64,000 nt of DNA from Archangium violaceum. GTDB taxonomy: Bacteria; Myxococcota; Myxococcia; Myxococcales; Myxococcaceae. The translations under genes were made by a program, and so were the position numbers. The stretch lies in the NCBI RefSeq assembly GCF_016887565.1, contig NZ_CP069396.1:7546001-7610000 (forward strand), read 5' to 3'. Positions 17,699 through 27,359 of the stretch are shown piece after piece (position 1 is the first letter of the stretch; the number at the start of each line of letters is the position of its first letter). The notes under the pieces are model-generated. The model saw nothing but the letters and a program-made list of their open reading frames with translations. It did no database searches and was not told the origin of the DNA.

Positions 17699-20479
17699 TC
17701 ACTCCTGCAGCCGGAAGAGCCCCACCGGCCCGGTGCTGGTTCCCGCCGTGAAGAAGGCGGCCTCGTCACTGGCGGGGCCGAACGCCACGCCATCGAAGAT
17801 GCGCGTGGCGCCCACGCCCACTCCGGAGCTCCCCAGGCCCGCGCACCCGATGGGGTGTTGCGCCGCGGAGCACCCCTCCGTCCCCATGAAGTCGGAGCGG
17901 TGGGCCGGCCGTGAACTGGACGTGCGCAACACCACCGCGCCTTGCGTGCCGTTGTCGAAGCCCACGAAGAGCGAGCGCGAGGTGGCCACCAGGAGCGAGA
18001 GGGCGGTGTTCGCCGGGTTGTCGAACTGGGTGAGCAGCGAGTCCCCCTTGGAGTTGGGGGCCACGAGCGACCAGTCCCCTGGATCGCAATCCGTCGAGGA
18101 GCCCGTGCTCGCCGGATCGCACGCGAAGAGCTGGGGCCCCACCGTGGTGTTGCGCGCCAGGTAGAGCCGTCCCTGGAACACGGCGAGCTGGGGAACGGCC
18201 TTGTCCGAGGGCTCGAGGTTCGCGGTCTTCGTCGTCGTCCTGCTGGTGCGCGAGCTCCAGGCCGCGATCGCGGGTGTGCACGCGCTCCAGTCCGCGGGCG
18301 CCGAGTCGTAGGGCCGGGGGGTCGGCGTCGTCGAGCGGATGCAGCCTCCGTTGTTCACCACGTAGAGCCGATCATTGAAGGCGGCCAGGGTGTCGATCAT
18401 CTGCATGTTGGCCTTGTTCGACGGCGAGCCGCTCTGGCCGATGCCGGGCATGCGCTCGGCCATCAGGTTCTCCACATGAATACCCGCGATGGCATCGAGC
18501 CCGGGCGCGGACGTTGGAAGGCTCTTGATGGCGAGCAGATAGGGCCGGTTGCCACCGGTGTCCGGGAAGCCCAGGTAGAGCCGGTCGTGGAAGAAGAGGG
18601 CCGAGGAGAAGCCTCGCGTCTGCCCTCCGAGGAGGGCCGAGAGATCCAGGAAGCGCATTCCCAGCGGACCGCCGGTGTCCTGCGTGAGGTAGATGTAGTC
18701 AAGGTCTCCCTTGCTCCGAGCTCCGCCGATCCCCAGCCACTCCTGCGTCCCCACCCGGCCGGCGAAGAAGAAGCCCCGGCCATCCTCGTTGTCCGGACCG
18801 CACGAGGCGGTGTTGGACGTGCAACCGACCGCGCCGATGGAGGAATAGGGCGCCGCGGCCGTGTTGTCGCTGGCGTTGCCGCGGACGTCCTTCGAGAAGG
18901 AGAAGGTGAGCACGCCGTCCTCCGTCGTGTCCGGATCGACGCTCACCGCCCGGGTTCCATCACGGTTGGGGCCGAGCACGAGCCGGCCCTGGTAGGGGAA
19001 GACCTGGGCGAAGGACGAGCCATCCTGGAGGGGATCGGCACGCACGAGCTCCACCTCGAAGAGGAGGACCTCTCGCGAGGAGACCTCGCCGGAAGTCACG
19101 GGTGAGCCCGAGAGCCCATCCGTCCCGCTCGCGCTGGCGGAGAAGAACACCCTTCCCAATCCGATGGCGCGATAGTTCCAGGTGAACGTGGTGCTGGCCC
19201 CACCGTCGAGATCCACCGGCGTGAGCGCCGGCTCGCTGGTGGGCACCACGATGCCCCGGCTCACCCTCGGACTGGTGAGCTGTACGCCCAGGGCCCGGGT
19301 GCTCCCGGTGTTCCTCACGGTCAGGTCCACCGAGAAGATGCTGCCCGGTCTGGCGCGAATGGGAGTCGAGAACGTCACGGACAACGCGGAGGGCCGCTGC
19401 ACCTTCACCGTGGTGGCGACGACCGGGGCCTCCAGCTGGGTTCCTTCCGTCTCCTCCCGGCCACGGGCCCACGCCCGGAAGACACACGTGCCCTCGCCCG
19501 TTCCGGCGAGGGTGGCGCTGAAGAACCGGCTCTGCCTCCCGGGAATGGTCACGAGCGTCGGATGCGGCCCTTCCACGAGCGACACCGTCCCATCGCACCC
19601 GGACACCATCTCCACGGCCGTCACATCGAGCACCGCGGTGTCGCCCGAGTTCTTCACCTCCAGCTGGAGCTCGAACCGCTGCCCCACGTTGACCACCGGC
19701 GCCGAAGACGTGAGCACCGCGGTGAGCTCCGGACGGTTTCGTATCTGGAGTGGCCCCTCCTCCACGGTGAGCACCGGCAGCTCCATTCCCGTCGTCTCCT
19801 CGCTGCCCCGGACCTCCACCGTGAAGCGCAGCTCCCCGGACGAGATGGCACCGAGCTCCCAGACGAAGAACGCGCTCGTGCCCGGACCGATGTCGGCGGG
19901 CTCGGGCCGCGAGCCGAGCTCCACCCTCCCCTCGCCCACCAGGCTCAGCACCGGGGTGACGGCGAGCGCGGCCGAGCCCCCCGTGTTCTCCACCGTCACC
20001 ACCAGCCGCGTCCGCCCTCCCACCCACACGTGGTCCGACTCCACCACGGCCCGCGCTCCGAGCACCGCCAGCGGCCGATCCGAGGACAGGTACGCGCGCG
20101 GCAGCTCCACCCGCCGACCCAGGGGCCCCCTCACCGACAGCGCATGCCAGCCGGGCGCGAGTCCCTCGGGCACCCGGGCCCGCAGCGTGTGCTCATCCTC
20201 CAGGGCGACGTCCTCGAGGGCCACCTCGTCGAGGAAGGCGTCGAAGCGGGCATCCTCCGACACCAGCTCCGAGCCGCCGATGTGCTGGGTGACGAGCGAC
20301 AGGAAGTTCTCGCCCTCGATGACCACGGGTACGGAGGAGGTGTTCAGCCCCCAGCTCGGGACCATGCGCAGCGGACGCGGGTCGTACTCGGAACCCGGAT
20401 CGCTCGCACACGCGGCCCCGAGCGCCCAGAGGGCGAGGAGCACGAGGAACCGGGGGAAGCCACGGTCAGAAGAGCGCAA
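17699..20479 (-). CDS. CARDB-like lipoprotein with C-terminal propeller-like region
   Basis: About 926-residue surface lipoprotein. The signal peptide has lipobox LGAAC. Residues of about 100-530 hold four repeats of roughly 100-110 residues with phrases such as VTVENTGGSAALAVTPVLSL, LEVKNSGDTAVLDVTAVEM and LTVRNTGSTRALGVQLTSP, typical of CARDB/NEAT-like beta-sandwich domains. The C-terminal half has repeated (A/N)FNDRLYVVNNGG, FQGRLYLARN and FHDRLYLGFPD strands, which read as a beta-propeller. The TTG at 20479 overlaps the upstream gene by 14 nt and gives a proper signal peptide; a GTG a few codons later is the alternative. It is the last gene of a kinase-FecR-Ig-barrel cluster, and adhesion or matrix anchoring is the likely role. 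Confidence 0.7.
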   Translation of the reverse strand: MRSSDRGFPRFLVLLALWALGAACASDPGSEYDPRPLRMVPSWGLNTSSVPVVIEGENFLSLVTQHIGGSELVSEDARFDAFLDEVALEDVALEDEHTLRARVPEGLAPGWHALSVRGPLGRRVELPRAYLSSDRPLAVLGARAVVESDHVWVGGRTRLVVTVENTGGSAALAVTPVLSLVGEGRVELGSRPEPADIGPGTSAFFVWELGAISSGELRFTVEVRGSEETTGMELPVLTVEEGPLQIRNRPELTAVLTSSAPVVNVGQRFELQLEVKNSGDTAVLDVTAVEMVSGCDGTVSLVEGPHPTLVTIPGRQSRFFSATLAGTGEGTCVFRAWARGREETEGTQLEAPVVATTVKVQRPSALSVTFSTPIRARPGSIFSVDLTVRNTGSTRALGVQLTSPRVSRGIVVPTSEPALTPVDLDGGASTTFTWNYRAIGLGRVFFSASASGTDGLSGSPVTSGEVSSREVLLFEVELVRADPLQDGSSFAQVFPYQGRLVLGPNRDGTRAVSVDPDTTEDGVLTFSFSKDVRGNASDNTAAAPYSSIGAVGCTSNTASCGPDNEDGRGFFFAGRVGTQEWLGIGGARSKGDLDYIYLTQDTGGPLGMRFLDLSALLGGQTRGFSSALFFHDRLYLGFPDTGGNRPYLLAIKSLPTSAPGLDAIAGIHVENLMAERMPGIGQSGSPSNKANMQMIDTLAAFNDRLYVVNNGGCIRSTTPTPRPYDSAPADWSACTPAIAAWSSRTSRTTTKTANLEPSDKAVPQLAVFQGRLYLARNTTVGPQLFACDPASTGSSTDCDPGDWSLVAPNSKGDSLLTQFDNPANTALSLLVATSRSLFVGFDNGTQGAVVLRTSSSRPAHRSDFMGTEGCSAAQHPIGCAGLGSSGVGVGATRIFDGVAFGPASDEAAFFTAGTSTGPVGLFRLQE

Positions 20480-22406
20480 GGCGATACCCCAGGTGCAAGG
20501 AGCCGCCCCGCAGCGCGCCGCGCAGCACACGCAGGGACGGATCGTCGAACCAGCAGAAACGCGCCTCGAGGAAGGGCTGTCCCGGTCCGAGCGGGATGCC
20601 GGCCCCCACCATCGCCTGCGCCCCGAGCACCCAGGTGTCCTCCTCCAGCACGGGTCCACCTCCCGTCGACGCACGGCTGCGCACCCGGACCAGCGCCGGG
20701 CCCCCCGCCACCCAGCCCTGGAGCCCGTCCATCCCCAGGGTGCGCAGGCCCACCGCGGCGGTGACGTCCAGCAGCTCGTTGAGCCCCAGGAAACCGGGCA
20801 CCCGCTCCCCCCCCGTGCGAGAGAACCGCAGGTAGCCGGTGTCGAGCATCAGCCCCAGCACCGGCCACTGGCGCACCGGCCACACCTCCAACCGAAGCCC
20901 CGCGGAGGGCGCGAGCACGTCCGCGAAGTTCGTCACCACGCCCGCATGCGGCGCCACCAACAGCATGGGGCGGCGGCGCAGCAACGGGAGCGTTCCTCGG
21001 CCGAGCACCCCGCCCACCCGCACCTCCAGCTCGGCCAGGCCGTCCACGTGCACCGTGGGCGGCACGTACCGCAGCTCGTACGTCCCCGGCCCCCGCGACA
21101 CCAGCGTGCCCTCCTGTCCGCGGGAGAGAGAGGTCTCGGGCCGCGGCTCGCGCACCGGATTGCCGAAGCGATCCACCACGGAGATGTGCCAGGTCGCCTC
21201 CGACTCGCCATCCGCGACGAGGAACGTCCGCCGTGGCTCCACCGTCACCCGCGCGGGCGCGGCGGCCCGCAGGGATACGCTCCGGCTCAGCACGGGCGTG
21301 GAGCCGCCCTCCGCGAACAGCCGCAACTCCAGCCGCTCCCGCGCGCCGAACCCGGGCGCGACGCCGAGCGCTCCCGCGTACTCTCCCGGCTGGCGCTCGG
21401 TGAGCACCACCCCGTCCCCCACCTCGGGCTCGAGCCGCAGCCCGACACGCGCCGGGTTGCCGGCGGCATCACGGGCGGAGACCTCCACCGCCATCCGGAC
21501 CTCCTCCGAGGCCACGATCTCCTCCCGATCCACCCTCATCTCGAAGCGCTGGGCCGGACCGGGCACCGCCGACACGTGCACGTCCACCGACCACCTCGGC
21601 TCCCTGGGAACCGAGCCCTTCAACTCCAGCTCTCCCATCCGCCCCGGCGGCACGGTCCACCGCACGATGGACACGCCCGGCTCCTGCTCGACCGGCGCGC
21701 TCACCGTGCCGCGCGAGACGGAGAAGGAGAATGCCCCCGGACGCGCCGGGCCACCCGCTGGCCTCACGTCATGGAGGCGGATGACCACCGTCTCCTCGCG
21801 GTCGGCCAGCACCTCGCGGCGATTCGCGACGGCATGGAGGTAGGGCTGGGGCGGCAACCCGAGGTCGATGCGCCTGCGTCCGAAGAAGGCCTCGCCCACC
21901 CCGGGCGGCACGGCCACGGGGATGCGCGCCAGCCCCGATGCGTCCGCCAGGACCGGCCCGAACGTCCGATCCCCCACCTGGAGCGTCACCGGCGCACCGG
22001 CCCGCGTGCGCACCTCGGCCTGGCCCTGGCCCCAGAGTGGAAACAGCGACCACCCCTCCAGCTCCCCTCCGGGTCCCCGGGCCGTCGCCGCGAGGACGAC
22101 CACCTCGGGAAGACTCTGCCGGGGGGGCACGTAGGTGGCGCGGAAGACGCCCGGCCCCACCCGCTTCACCGCCCCCACCTCGCCAGTGCTGGCGATCAGC
22201 TCCAGGCCTGTGGCGGCCGGATCCACCTCGATGCGCACCTCCGCCTCGAGATCCGTGCCGAGCAGCAGATGTCCCGGGGTGCACAGGATGCGGATGGCCC
22301 CCCCCGAGGATCTCCGGACGGCGTCGGCTCCGGCCGCGCGGACCGGCCACAGGCCAGCCCCCAACCCCACGAGCAGCAGCAGGAGCGACACCGGGCGCGA
22401 GCACAT
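20466..22406 (-). CDS. Ig-like repeat protein with C-terminal outer-membrane barrel
   Basis: 646-residue exported protein with a cleavable signal peptide (VSLLLLLVGLGAG...VRAAGA). Four or more Ig/Big1-like repeats follow; two contain the typical V-D-(R/A)-x-G-N-P phrase (SARDAAGNPARVGL, SVVDRFGNPVREPR) of bacterial invasin/intimin domains. The last 170 residues alternate polar and hydrophobic strands (APHAGVVTNFADVLAPSAG, LHLGYRLALF) and end in Phe, as outer-membrane barrels do. The ATG at 22406 lies 4 nt after the FecR stop. It would display Ig domains from a barrel or bind a partner at the envelope; its partner may be the CARDB lipoprotein encoded next. Confidence 0.72.
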   Translation of the reverse strand: MCSRPVSLLLLLVGLGAGLWPVRAAGADAVRRSSGGAIRILCTPGHLLLGTDLEAEVRIEVDPAATGLELIASTGEVGAVKRVGPGVFRATYVPPRQSLPEVVVLAATARGPGGELEGWSLFPLWGQGQAEVRTRAGAPVTLQVGDRTFGPVLADASGLARIPVAVPPGVGEAFFGRRRIDLGLPPQPYLHAVANRREVLADREETVVIRLHDVRPAGGPARPGAFSFSVSRGTVSAPVEQEPGVSIVRWTVPPGRMGELELKGSVPREPRWSVDVHVSAVPGPAQRFEMRVDREEIVASEEVRMAVEVSARDAAGNPARVGLRLEPEVGDGVVLTERQPGEYAGALGVAPGFGARERLELRLFAEGGSTPVLSRSVSLRAAAPARVTVEPRRTFLVADGESEATWHISVVDRFGNPVREPRPETSLSRGQEGTLVSRGPGTYELRYVPPTVHVDGLAELEVRVGGVLGRGTLPLLRRRPMLLVAPHAGVVTNFADVLAPSAGLRLEVWPVRQWPVLGLMLDTGYLRFSRTGGERVPGFLGLNELLDVTAAVGLRTLGMDGLQGWVAGGPALVRVRSRASTGGGPVLEEDTWVLGAQAMVGAGIPLGPGQPFLEARFCWFDDPSLRVLRGALRGGSLHLGYRLALF

Positions 22407-22410
22407 GACG

Positions 22411-23397
22411 TCAGGGCTTTCTCCAATGGAACTTCACCGAATCCTCCCGTGGAGGTCCGGCACGCGCCGGTGGCCGACAGGCGAGCAACATCTCGCGAGT
22501 CGCTCCGCCGGGCTCCTTCGCCAGGACCCTCACCTGGGAGCGGCCCTCGCGGCGCGGAACGTTCGCCTGGAAGGAGCCGTCGACGGAGACTTCCGCGGGC
22601 TCGCCCTCCACCAGCACCTCCGTTCCCACGCGCACCTTCCCCTTGAGGGACAGGCACAGGGACTTACCGGCCGAGGCCTTCGCCGCGACCTCGAGCAACA
22701 CGTCCAGCGGGATGGGCTCCGCGGCGAGCGGTTTCCCGCCATCGAGCACCACCGACCGATGCCCGGCACCCACCTGGACGGTGGCTCCCGCGGACGACAG
22801 GTTCACCATGCCTCCCCGGGTGCTCACCGCCACCACGGTGCCTCTGCGCAGCAGGGTGAAGCGCGCCTCCCGGGCCTCGGCCACCGTGCCGCTCTCCACC
22901 TGCACGTGCAGCACCCGGTCCCCCTGGCCCCGGTAGTCCACGTCGATGAGGCCTCGCTCCAGCCGGAGTGCATGGCTGGTGCGCGACATCACGCCCATGC
23001 GCACCTCGGACTGTTCCTGGAGGGTCAGCCGCGAGGCCTCGTCTCCCATCCGCAAGTCCGCCCGGGCACCGGGGCCGGTGCGCACGGAGTCATCGGGCTC
23101 GAGCGCGTCTCCCACGCGCAGCTCCACCCATCCCTCGCCCTGCGTCCTCTCCACCACGCCCTCCACTCCAACGACCGTGGCGCGCACGTCCGGCACCACG
23201 ACCGGAGCGGGCCGCGAATCCAGGGGCGGCGCCACGGCGACGGCCGGCACGGGCCGAGAGGGGGCCGTGCCGAAGCGCTCGAAGACGAACCACGCCCCCG
23301 CGGCCAGGAACGCCACCAGACTCAGCCCCAATACCAGGGCCCGGCCAAGCGCATCACGTGATGAGCTCACGACCCGCCTCCCTCCCTGCTCTCTCAT
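22411..23397 (-). CDS. FecR-domain protein with membrane anchor
   Basis: 328-residue protein with one membrane segment (about 20-45) and a periplasmic FecR-like domain: a V(R/G)xGDxLxxxDxVRTGPxARADL unit (WVELRVGDALEPDDSVRTGP) followed by strand-rich repeats (LERGLIDVDYRG, VAVSTRGGMVNLSSAGATVQV). Classic FecR relays TonB-receptor signals to an ECF sigma factor, but in myxobacteria many FecR proteins stand apart from sigma genes. Here it lies 45 nt after a histidine kinase gene and 4 nt before an Ig-barrel gene. Two starts have good ribosome sites: the ATG at 23397 (GGAGGGCGCGGG) and a GTG at 23370 (GGGAGG). Confidence 0.82.
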   Translation of the reverse strand: MREQGGRRVVSSSRDALGRALVLGLSLVAFLAAGAWFVFERFGTAPSRPVPAVAVAPPLDSRPAPVVVPDVRATVVGVEGVVERTQGEGWVELRVGDALEPDDSVRTGPGARADLRMGDEASRLTLQEQSEVRMGVMSRTSHALRLERGLIDVDYRGQGDRVLHVQVESGTVAEAREARFTLLRRGTVVAVSTRGGMVNLSSAGATVQVGAGHRSVVLDGGKPLAAEPIPLDVLLEVAAKASAGKSLCLSLKGKVRVGTEVLVEGEPAEVSVDGSFQANVPRREGRSQVRVLAKEPGGATREMLLACRPPARAGPPREDSVKFHWRKP

Positions 23398-23442
23398 CCC
23401 GCGCCCTCCACATGAGGTGCTCCCTTCCCTCGCCCGAGTGAC

Positions 23443-25290
23443 TCACGCGAGGTGCGCCTCCCCGCTGGCCGCGGGAAGGATGACGGTGACGGTGGTGCCC
23501 TTGCCCTCGGCGCTCTCCAGCCGGATGCGGCCGTGATGGGCCTCGATGATGCGGTGGGCCACCGACAGCCCCAACCCCACGCGCCCGGGCTCGTCCTTGG
23601 TGGTGAAGAAAGGATCGAAGATGCGCTCGCGCAACGACTCGGGGATGCCCTTGCCGGTGTCCTTCACCGACAGGCATACCGCATCCCCCTCCACCGCCGC
23701 GAGCCCCACGGACAGGGCGCCTCCCGCCGGCATGGCGGTGAGGGCATTGCGCAGCAGGTTCGTCACCACCTTCTGGAGCTGATCCGCATGCCCCAGCACC
23801 CGCGGCACTCCCGCGGAGATGTCGCAATTGAGCGAGACACCGCGCGACTGGAGATCCTCGCGCACCTCGTGGAGCGCGGCGCGCAGTGGCTGGACCGGAT
23901 CCAACGGACGGCCCGCCCCCGCGCGCTCCTGCTCCGCCATCTGGCGCAGCTCCCGGATGATGTTCGCCATGCGGCGGGCCTGCTCGAGCGCCATCCTCAG
24001 GCTCTGTCCCACGTTGGACTGGGCGGGAACCTCCTCGCACGACAGGGACAGCAGGCCGAGGATGCCGGTGAGCGGGTTGTTGAGCTCGTGGGCGATGCCG
24101 GCGCTGAGCGAGCCGAGCGCCGCGAGCCGCCGGGTGCGGGTGATCTGATCCTGCGCCTCGCGCAGCTCCCGGGTGCGCTCGTCCACGCGCTGCTGAAGCT
24201 CCTCGCTCCAGCGCCGCAGCTCGGCCTCGCGCCGTTGCAGCTCGCCGGCCATGTGGTTGAAGGAGCGGGCGAGCAGGCCGAGCTCGTCGCGGCCCTCCTC
24301 GGGGACGCGCTGATCATACCGGCCGGCGGCGAGCGCGGCGACGCCCTCGGAGAGCCGGGCGACGGGCTGGCTCACGCCCCGGGAGAGCACGAGCCCGAGC
24401 ACGCCGGTGACGGCCAACGCCATGAGGGCCCAGAAGACGGTGGAGCGCCGGACGTGCTCGGCGGGAGCGAAGGCCTCGCTGGCCTTGCGTCCCACCACCG
24501 CGCCCCAGCCGAGGTCCGGCACGGGAGCGAAGGCGGCGAGGTATTCGACACCATCCACGCCGCGCACGGTGCGCACCACGGAGGCACCGCGGGAGAGCCC
24601 CTCGGCCACCAGCCCGCGCTCCTCCTCGCTGAGCCCGGGGTGCTTGGAGGTGGAGGCGACGGGCAGACCCTGGTGGTCCACGATGAAGGCCCGCCCCCCT
24701 TCCCGGGCCAGCTCCTCCACGCGGCTGCTCAGCTCGGCGAGTGACAGCTCCGCCAACAGGAGGCGGGTGGCGCCCTCGCCCGCGCGCACCGCGAGCGCCA
24801 CGCGACCCTCCGTGGCCTCGGGGGTGCGGTACGGAGGGCCGATGGCCGCGCCGGTGGACAGGGCGGCCTGCACGGGCGCCTGACGCGAGAAGAGGGCCAG
24901 CGAGCCCTCGGTGACGCGCTGGCGGCCATTGCCCTCCTCGGAGCTGAAGACGGCGGGGGCGATGGCGCGGCCCTGCGCGTCCACCAGCACGAGCAGGTTG
25001 AGCATGCCGAGCTGGCGCAGGGGGATGCTCAGGACGGAGGAGGCGTCCTGGGACCCGAGCCGTTCCAGCGGGAGGTACTCGGCGGCGAGGCGGAGGTTGT
25101 CGACGCCCAGGAGGACGAGCTTCTGGCAGGAGCGCGCCAGATCCGTGGCGGCCTGGGTCTGGAGACCGCCCACCAGGTGGTGCAATTCATCGCGGTTGGC
25201 GCGAAAGGAGAGCCCCCCGAGCAGCAACACGGGGACCACGCCCACCAGGGCGAGCACGAGCATCAATCGAGAAGCGAAGCGCACGGGCAC
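23443..25290 (-). CDS. Membrane sensor histidine kinase (CACHE-HAMP-HisKA-HATPase)
   Basis: 615-residue kinase. Membrane segment at about 10-28, a long periplasmic double-CACHE-like domain (about 30-285; [17 protein letters not shown] is the typical closing strand), a second segment at about 290-310, then HAMP ([26 protein letters not shown]), a coiled coil, H-box [13 protein letters not shown]-box [12 protein letters not shown], and G-boxes DTGKGIP and GLGLSVAH. The GTG start at 25290 is first in its cluster and an internal GTG two codons on is also possible. No response regulator is linked; the following FecR, Ig-barrel and CARDB genes suggest it watches or controls a surface assembly (inference). 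Confidence 0.92.
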   Translation of the reverse strand: MPVRFASRLMLVLALVGVVPVLLLGGLSFRANRDELHHLVGGLQTQAATDLARSCQKLVLLGVDNLRLAAEYLPLERLGSQDASSVLSIPLRQLGMLNLLVLVDAQGRAIAPAVFSSEEGNGRQRVTEGSLALFSRQAPVQAALSTGAAIGPPYRTPEATEGRVALAVRAGEGATRLLLAELSLAELSSRVEELAREGGRAFIVDHQGLPVASTSKHPGLSEEERGLVAEGLSRGASVVRTVRGVDGVEYLAAFAPVPDLGWGAVVGRKASEAFAPAEHVRRSTVFWALMALAVTGVLGLVLSRGVSQPVARLSEGVAALAAGRYDQRVPEEGRDELGLLARSFNHMAGELQRREAELRRWSEELQQRVDERTRELREAQDQITRTRRLAALGSLSAGIAHELNNPLTGILGLLSLSCEEVPAQSNVGQSLRMALEQARRMANIIRELRQMAEQERAGAGRPLDPVQPLRAALHEVREDLQSRGVSLNCDISAGVPRVLGHADQLQKVVTNLLRNALTAMPAGGALSVGLAAVEGDAVCLSVKDTGKGIPESLRERIFDPFFTTKDEPGRVGLGLSVAHRIIEAHHGRIRLESAEGKGTTVTVILPAASGEAHLA

Positions 25291-25526
25291 GGGCCGTTCC
25301 CCTGTCCAGCAGACGCGGAGGATTGCAGCACAGGGAGCGATTCGAATCCGACCCGAGAGCGACCCGGCGTCACGCCGTGAACGGGTCTCGCCGTCCGACG
25401 TTCGAAACCGGGAAGAATCGGCCGGGCGCTTTCCACTTCAGGACGTCTGGGGCTGGACTTTCATCCGGCCATGGGCCGGCGATTCCGTCCCGCTTGTGTG
25501 CTGACGTCACGGCACGACGGGTGGAC

Positions 25527-27350
25527 ATGAACCACCCGGGGCGAGCACCCTTCGAGGAAAGGCCACTCGGTGGTTGCCGTCGGAGGTGTCCCCTGCGGTC
25601 GCGATCCGCTGCTCGCTACTGTCCGTGGTGGAGGTTCAACCTCCGTGCTCTGGCGTGGATGACGTTGTTGATGGTGGCCGGCTGCGCCACCGTCGCGCCA
25701 CATGCATCCCGGCGCTCGCTCCTGCCAGGACTGAGCCACCGCGCACTGACACCTACGCCCTTCACACACTCGAAGGCCCAGGCAGCCACGACGAGGGGCC
25801 CCCACTCCTCTGTGCCGGACGCGTCGGGCATCGACGACGAGGACGGAGACGTCGACACGGAGGAGAGCACCCTCGAGGAAGTCGCGGATGCCCCCGAGAC
25901 TCCGCCTCGAGCACAGGGGCGCCACGCGGCGGACAACGGAGACGAGCCGTTGTTGGGCGACTGGGGCAAGGGCTGGACGGGCTGGCCCGACGGCGTGGGC
26001 AATGGGCGCCCCTACACCGTGCCCATGAGCGTGGACTACTTCCAGGGCTTCCTCGCTCACGTGGGCGTGCCCACCGACGCACTGCCCGAGGACGGGCGCA
26101 CCCTCTCACCCGAGCAGGCCCTGCGGTTGCTGCCGTATCTGCTCTCCACGCCGGTGACCCTGGGTAACTTCGCCCAGCGGCGCATGGCGGCCTGGCTGCT
26201 GCTGGAGGTGGCCACGGGCGAGCGGTCCGTGTCGCGCGAGGAGTTGCACGCGCGCATGGACCGCTTCCACCGGTTGCTGGTGCTGCGGCCGGACGGCTAC
26301 CTGGTGCTGGCCGTCACGGGTGAGGCCAAACAGAAGGTGGGCGAGTTGGAGGTGGCCCAGGACGGCACGCTGCGCGCCGGCCGCTATGAGGTGGGCCCCT
26401 TCTACGCCCTCGAGAGCAGACGCTTGTGGCCGGTGGATGCCGCGCTGGAGGTGCCACGGGGGGCACTACCGCTCGGTACCTACGAGCCGGATGACGGCGT
26501 GCTGCTGCCCGCGTTGGAAGGGGCGGCCCTGGCGCTGGCGGACACGGTGGAAGGCCTCTACCGCCTCACCATCCACCCCATCGAGACCATGGAGGGCCTC
26601 GTCCGATTGCCGGGCGCGGTGCGCGAGCTGGTGCGCAACGCCCCCGAGTACTGGGAGTCCTTCCGGCACAAGCCCTCCGGAGAGCAGGTGCGGGGCGTGT
26701 CGCGGGTGGTCACCGGCGTGGTGCTGATGGTGGGCACCGCTGGGGAAGGCGCGGTGCAGGCCGCCACGTGGGGGAGCCGGATGGGACGGCTCGCCGTACC
26801 CGTCTTCTCGCTGACGGGAGAAGGCGTGCTGGCGCTGCGGCTGGTGGCGGTGCCCGGCCGGGTCATCGCCGTGGCGGGCCAGGCGCTCAGCGCCACGTAC
26901 GTGCTGCACATGGCCAGCGTGGGCGTGGCCGTGGCGGGCGGTGGCACCTGGACGCCGCCCGTGGGAGGGCCGGGCCGGTGGGTGACCAAGCACGAGCGCA
27001 TGTCGGACCGCTCACGCAAGTTCCAGAACAAGGTGACGAAGGCGCCCGCGGGTTGGGTGTACCGCGTCCTGTTCGGTGGCGAGCAGGCGGACTTCGACGG
27101 CTTCGCGGAAGGCGTGCTGCTGGAGACCAAGGGCCTGGGCTACGACAAGCACTTCGACATGAAACTCAACCCCAAACGGTATTTTCAAGGGGCGAAGCGG
27201 CTCGTCAGGCAAGCTCAGAGGCAGTCGAGAGTGGCCAACGGTGTACCCATCCGCTGGCATGTGGCCGAGCCCAGGATGGTGGACATCCTCAGAAAACTGT
27301 TCGTGGCAAACAGGGTCAAGGGCATTGACGTGGTCTACACCCCGCCATAG
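25527..27350 (+). CDS. SitA-like lipoprotein toxin with Tox-REase-5 nuclease domain
   Basis: About 607 residues. The N-terminus carries a lipobox (MVAGC, Cys53) after a long basic leader. There follow a low-complexity acidic stretch, a conserved-looking body (about 160-480) with hydrophobic glycine-rich helices near 395-475, and a C-terminal domain of about 100 residues. This end has the PD-(D/E)xK-like set D522/D524 (ADFDG), E533-x-K535 (ETKG) and IRWHVAEPRMVDILRKLF, which match the restriction-endonuclease-fold toxin family Tox-REase-5 as I know it. Lipoprotein anchoring plus a nuclease tip plus a downstream immunity gene is the plan of myxobacterial SitA toxins, spread by TraA/TraB outer-membrane exchange. 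The ATG at 25527 is preferred; starts nearer the lipobox would shorten the leader. No traA or traB is visible here. Confidence 0.78.
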   Translation: MNHPGRAPFEERPLGGCRRRCPLRSRSAARYCPWWRFNLRALAWMTLLMVAGCATVAPHASRRSLLPGLSHRALTPTPFTHSKAQAATTRGPHSSVPDASGIDDEDGDVDTEESTLEEVADAPETPPRAQGRHAADNGDEPLLGDWGKGWTGWPDGVGNGRPYTVPMSVDYFQGFLAHVGVPTDALPEDGRTLSPEQALRLLPYLLSTPVTLGNFAQRRMAAWLLLEVATGERSVSREELHARMDRFHRLLVLRPDGYLVLAVTGEAKQKVGELEVAQDGTLRAGRYEVGPFYALESRRLWPVDAALEVPRGALPLGTYEPDDGVLLPALEGAALALADTVEGLYRLTIHPIETMEGLVRLPGAVRELVRNAPEYWESFRHKPSGEQVRGVSRVVTGVVLMVGTAGEGAVQAATWGSRMGRLAVPVFSLTGEGVLALRLVAVPGRVIAVAGQALSATYVLHMASVGVAVAGGGTWTPPVGGPGRWVTKHERMSDRSRKFQNKVTKAPAGWVYRVLFGGEQADFDGFAEGVLLETKGLGYDKHFDMKLNPKRYFQGAKRLVRQAQRQSRVANGVPIRWHVAEPRMVDILRKLFVANRVKGIDVVYTPP

Positions 27351-27359
27351 CAATGCGTC

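Noticed and set aside
19182-22646. Plus-strand open frame of about 1150 codons
   Set aside because: It mirrors the CARDB and Ig-barrel genes; its translation is Ser/Pro/Arg-rich with no domain.
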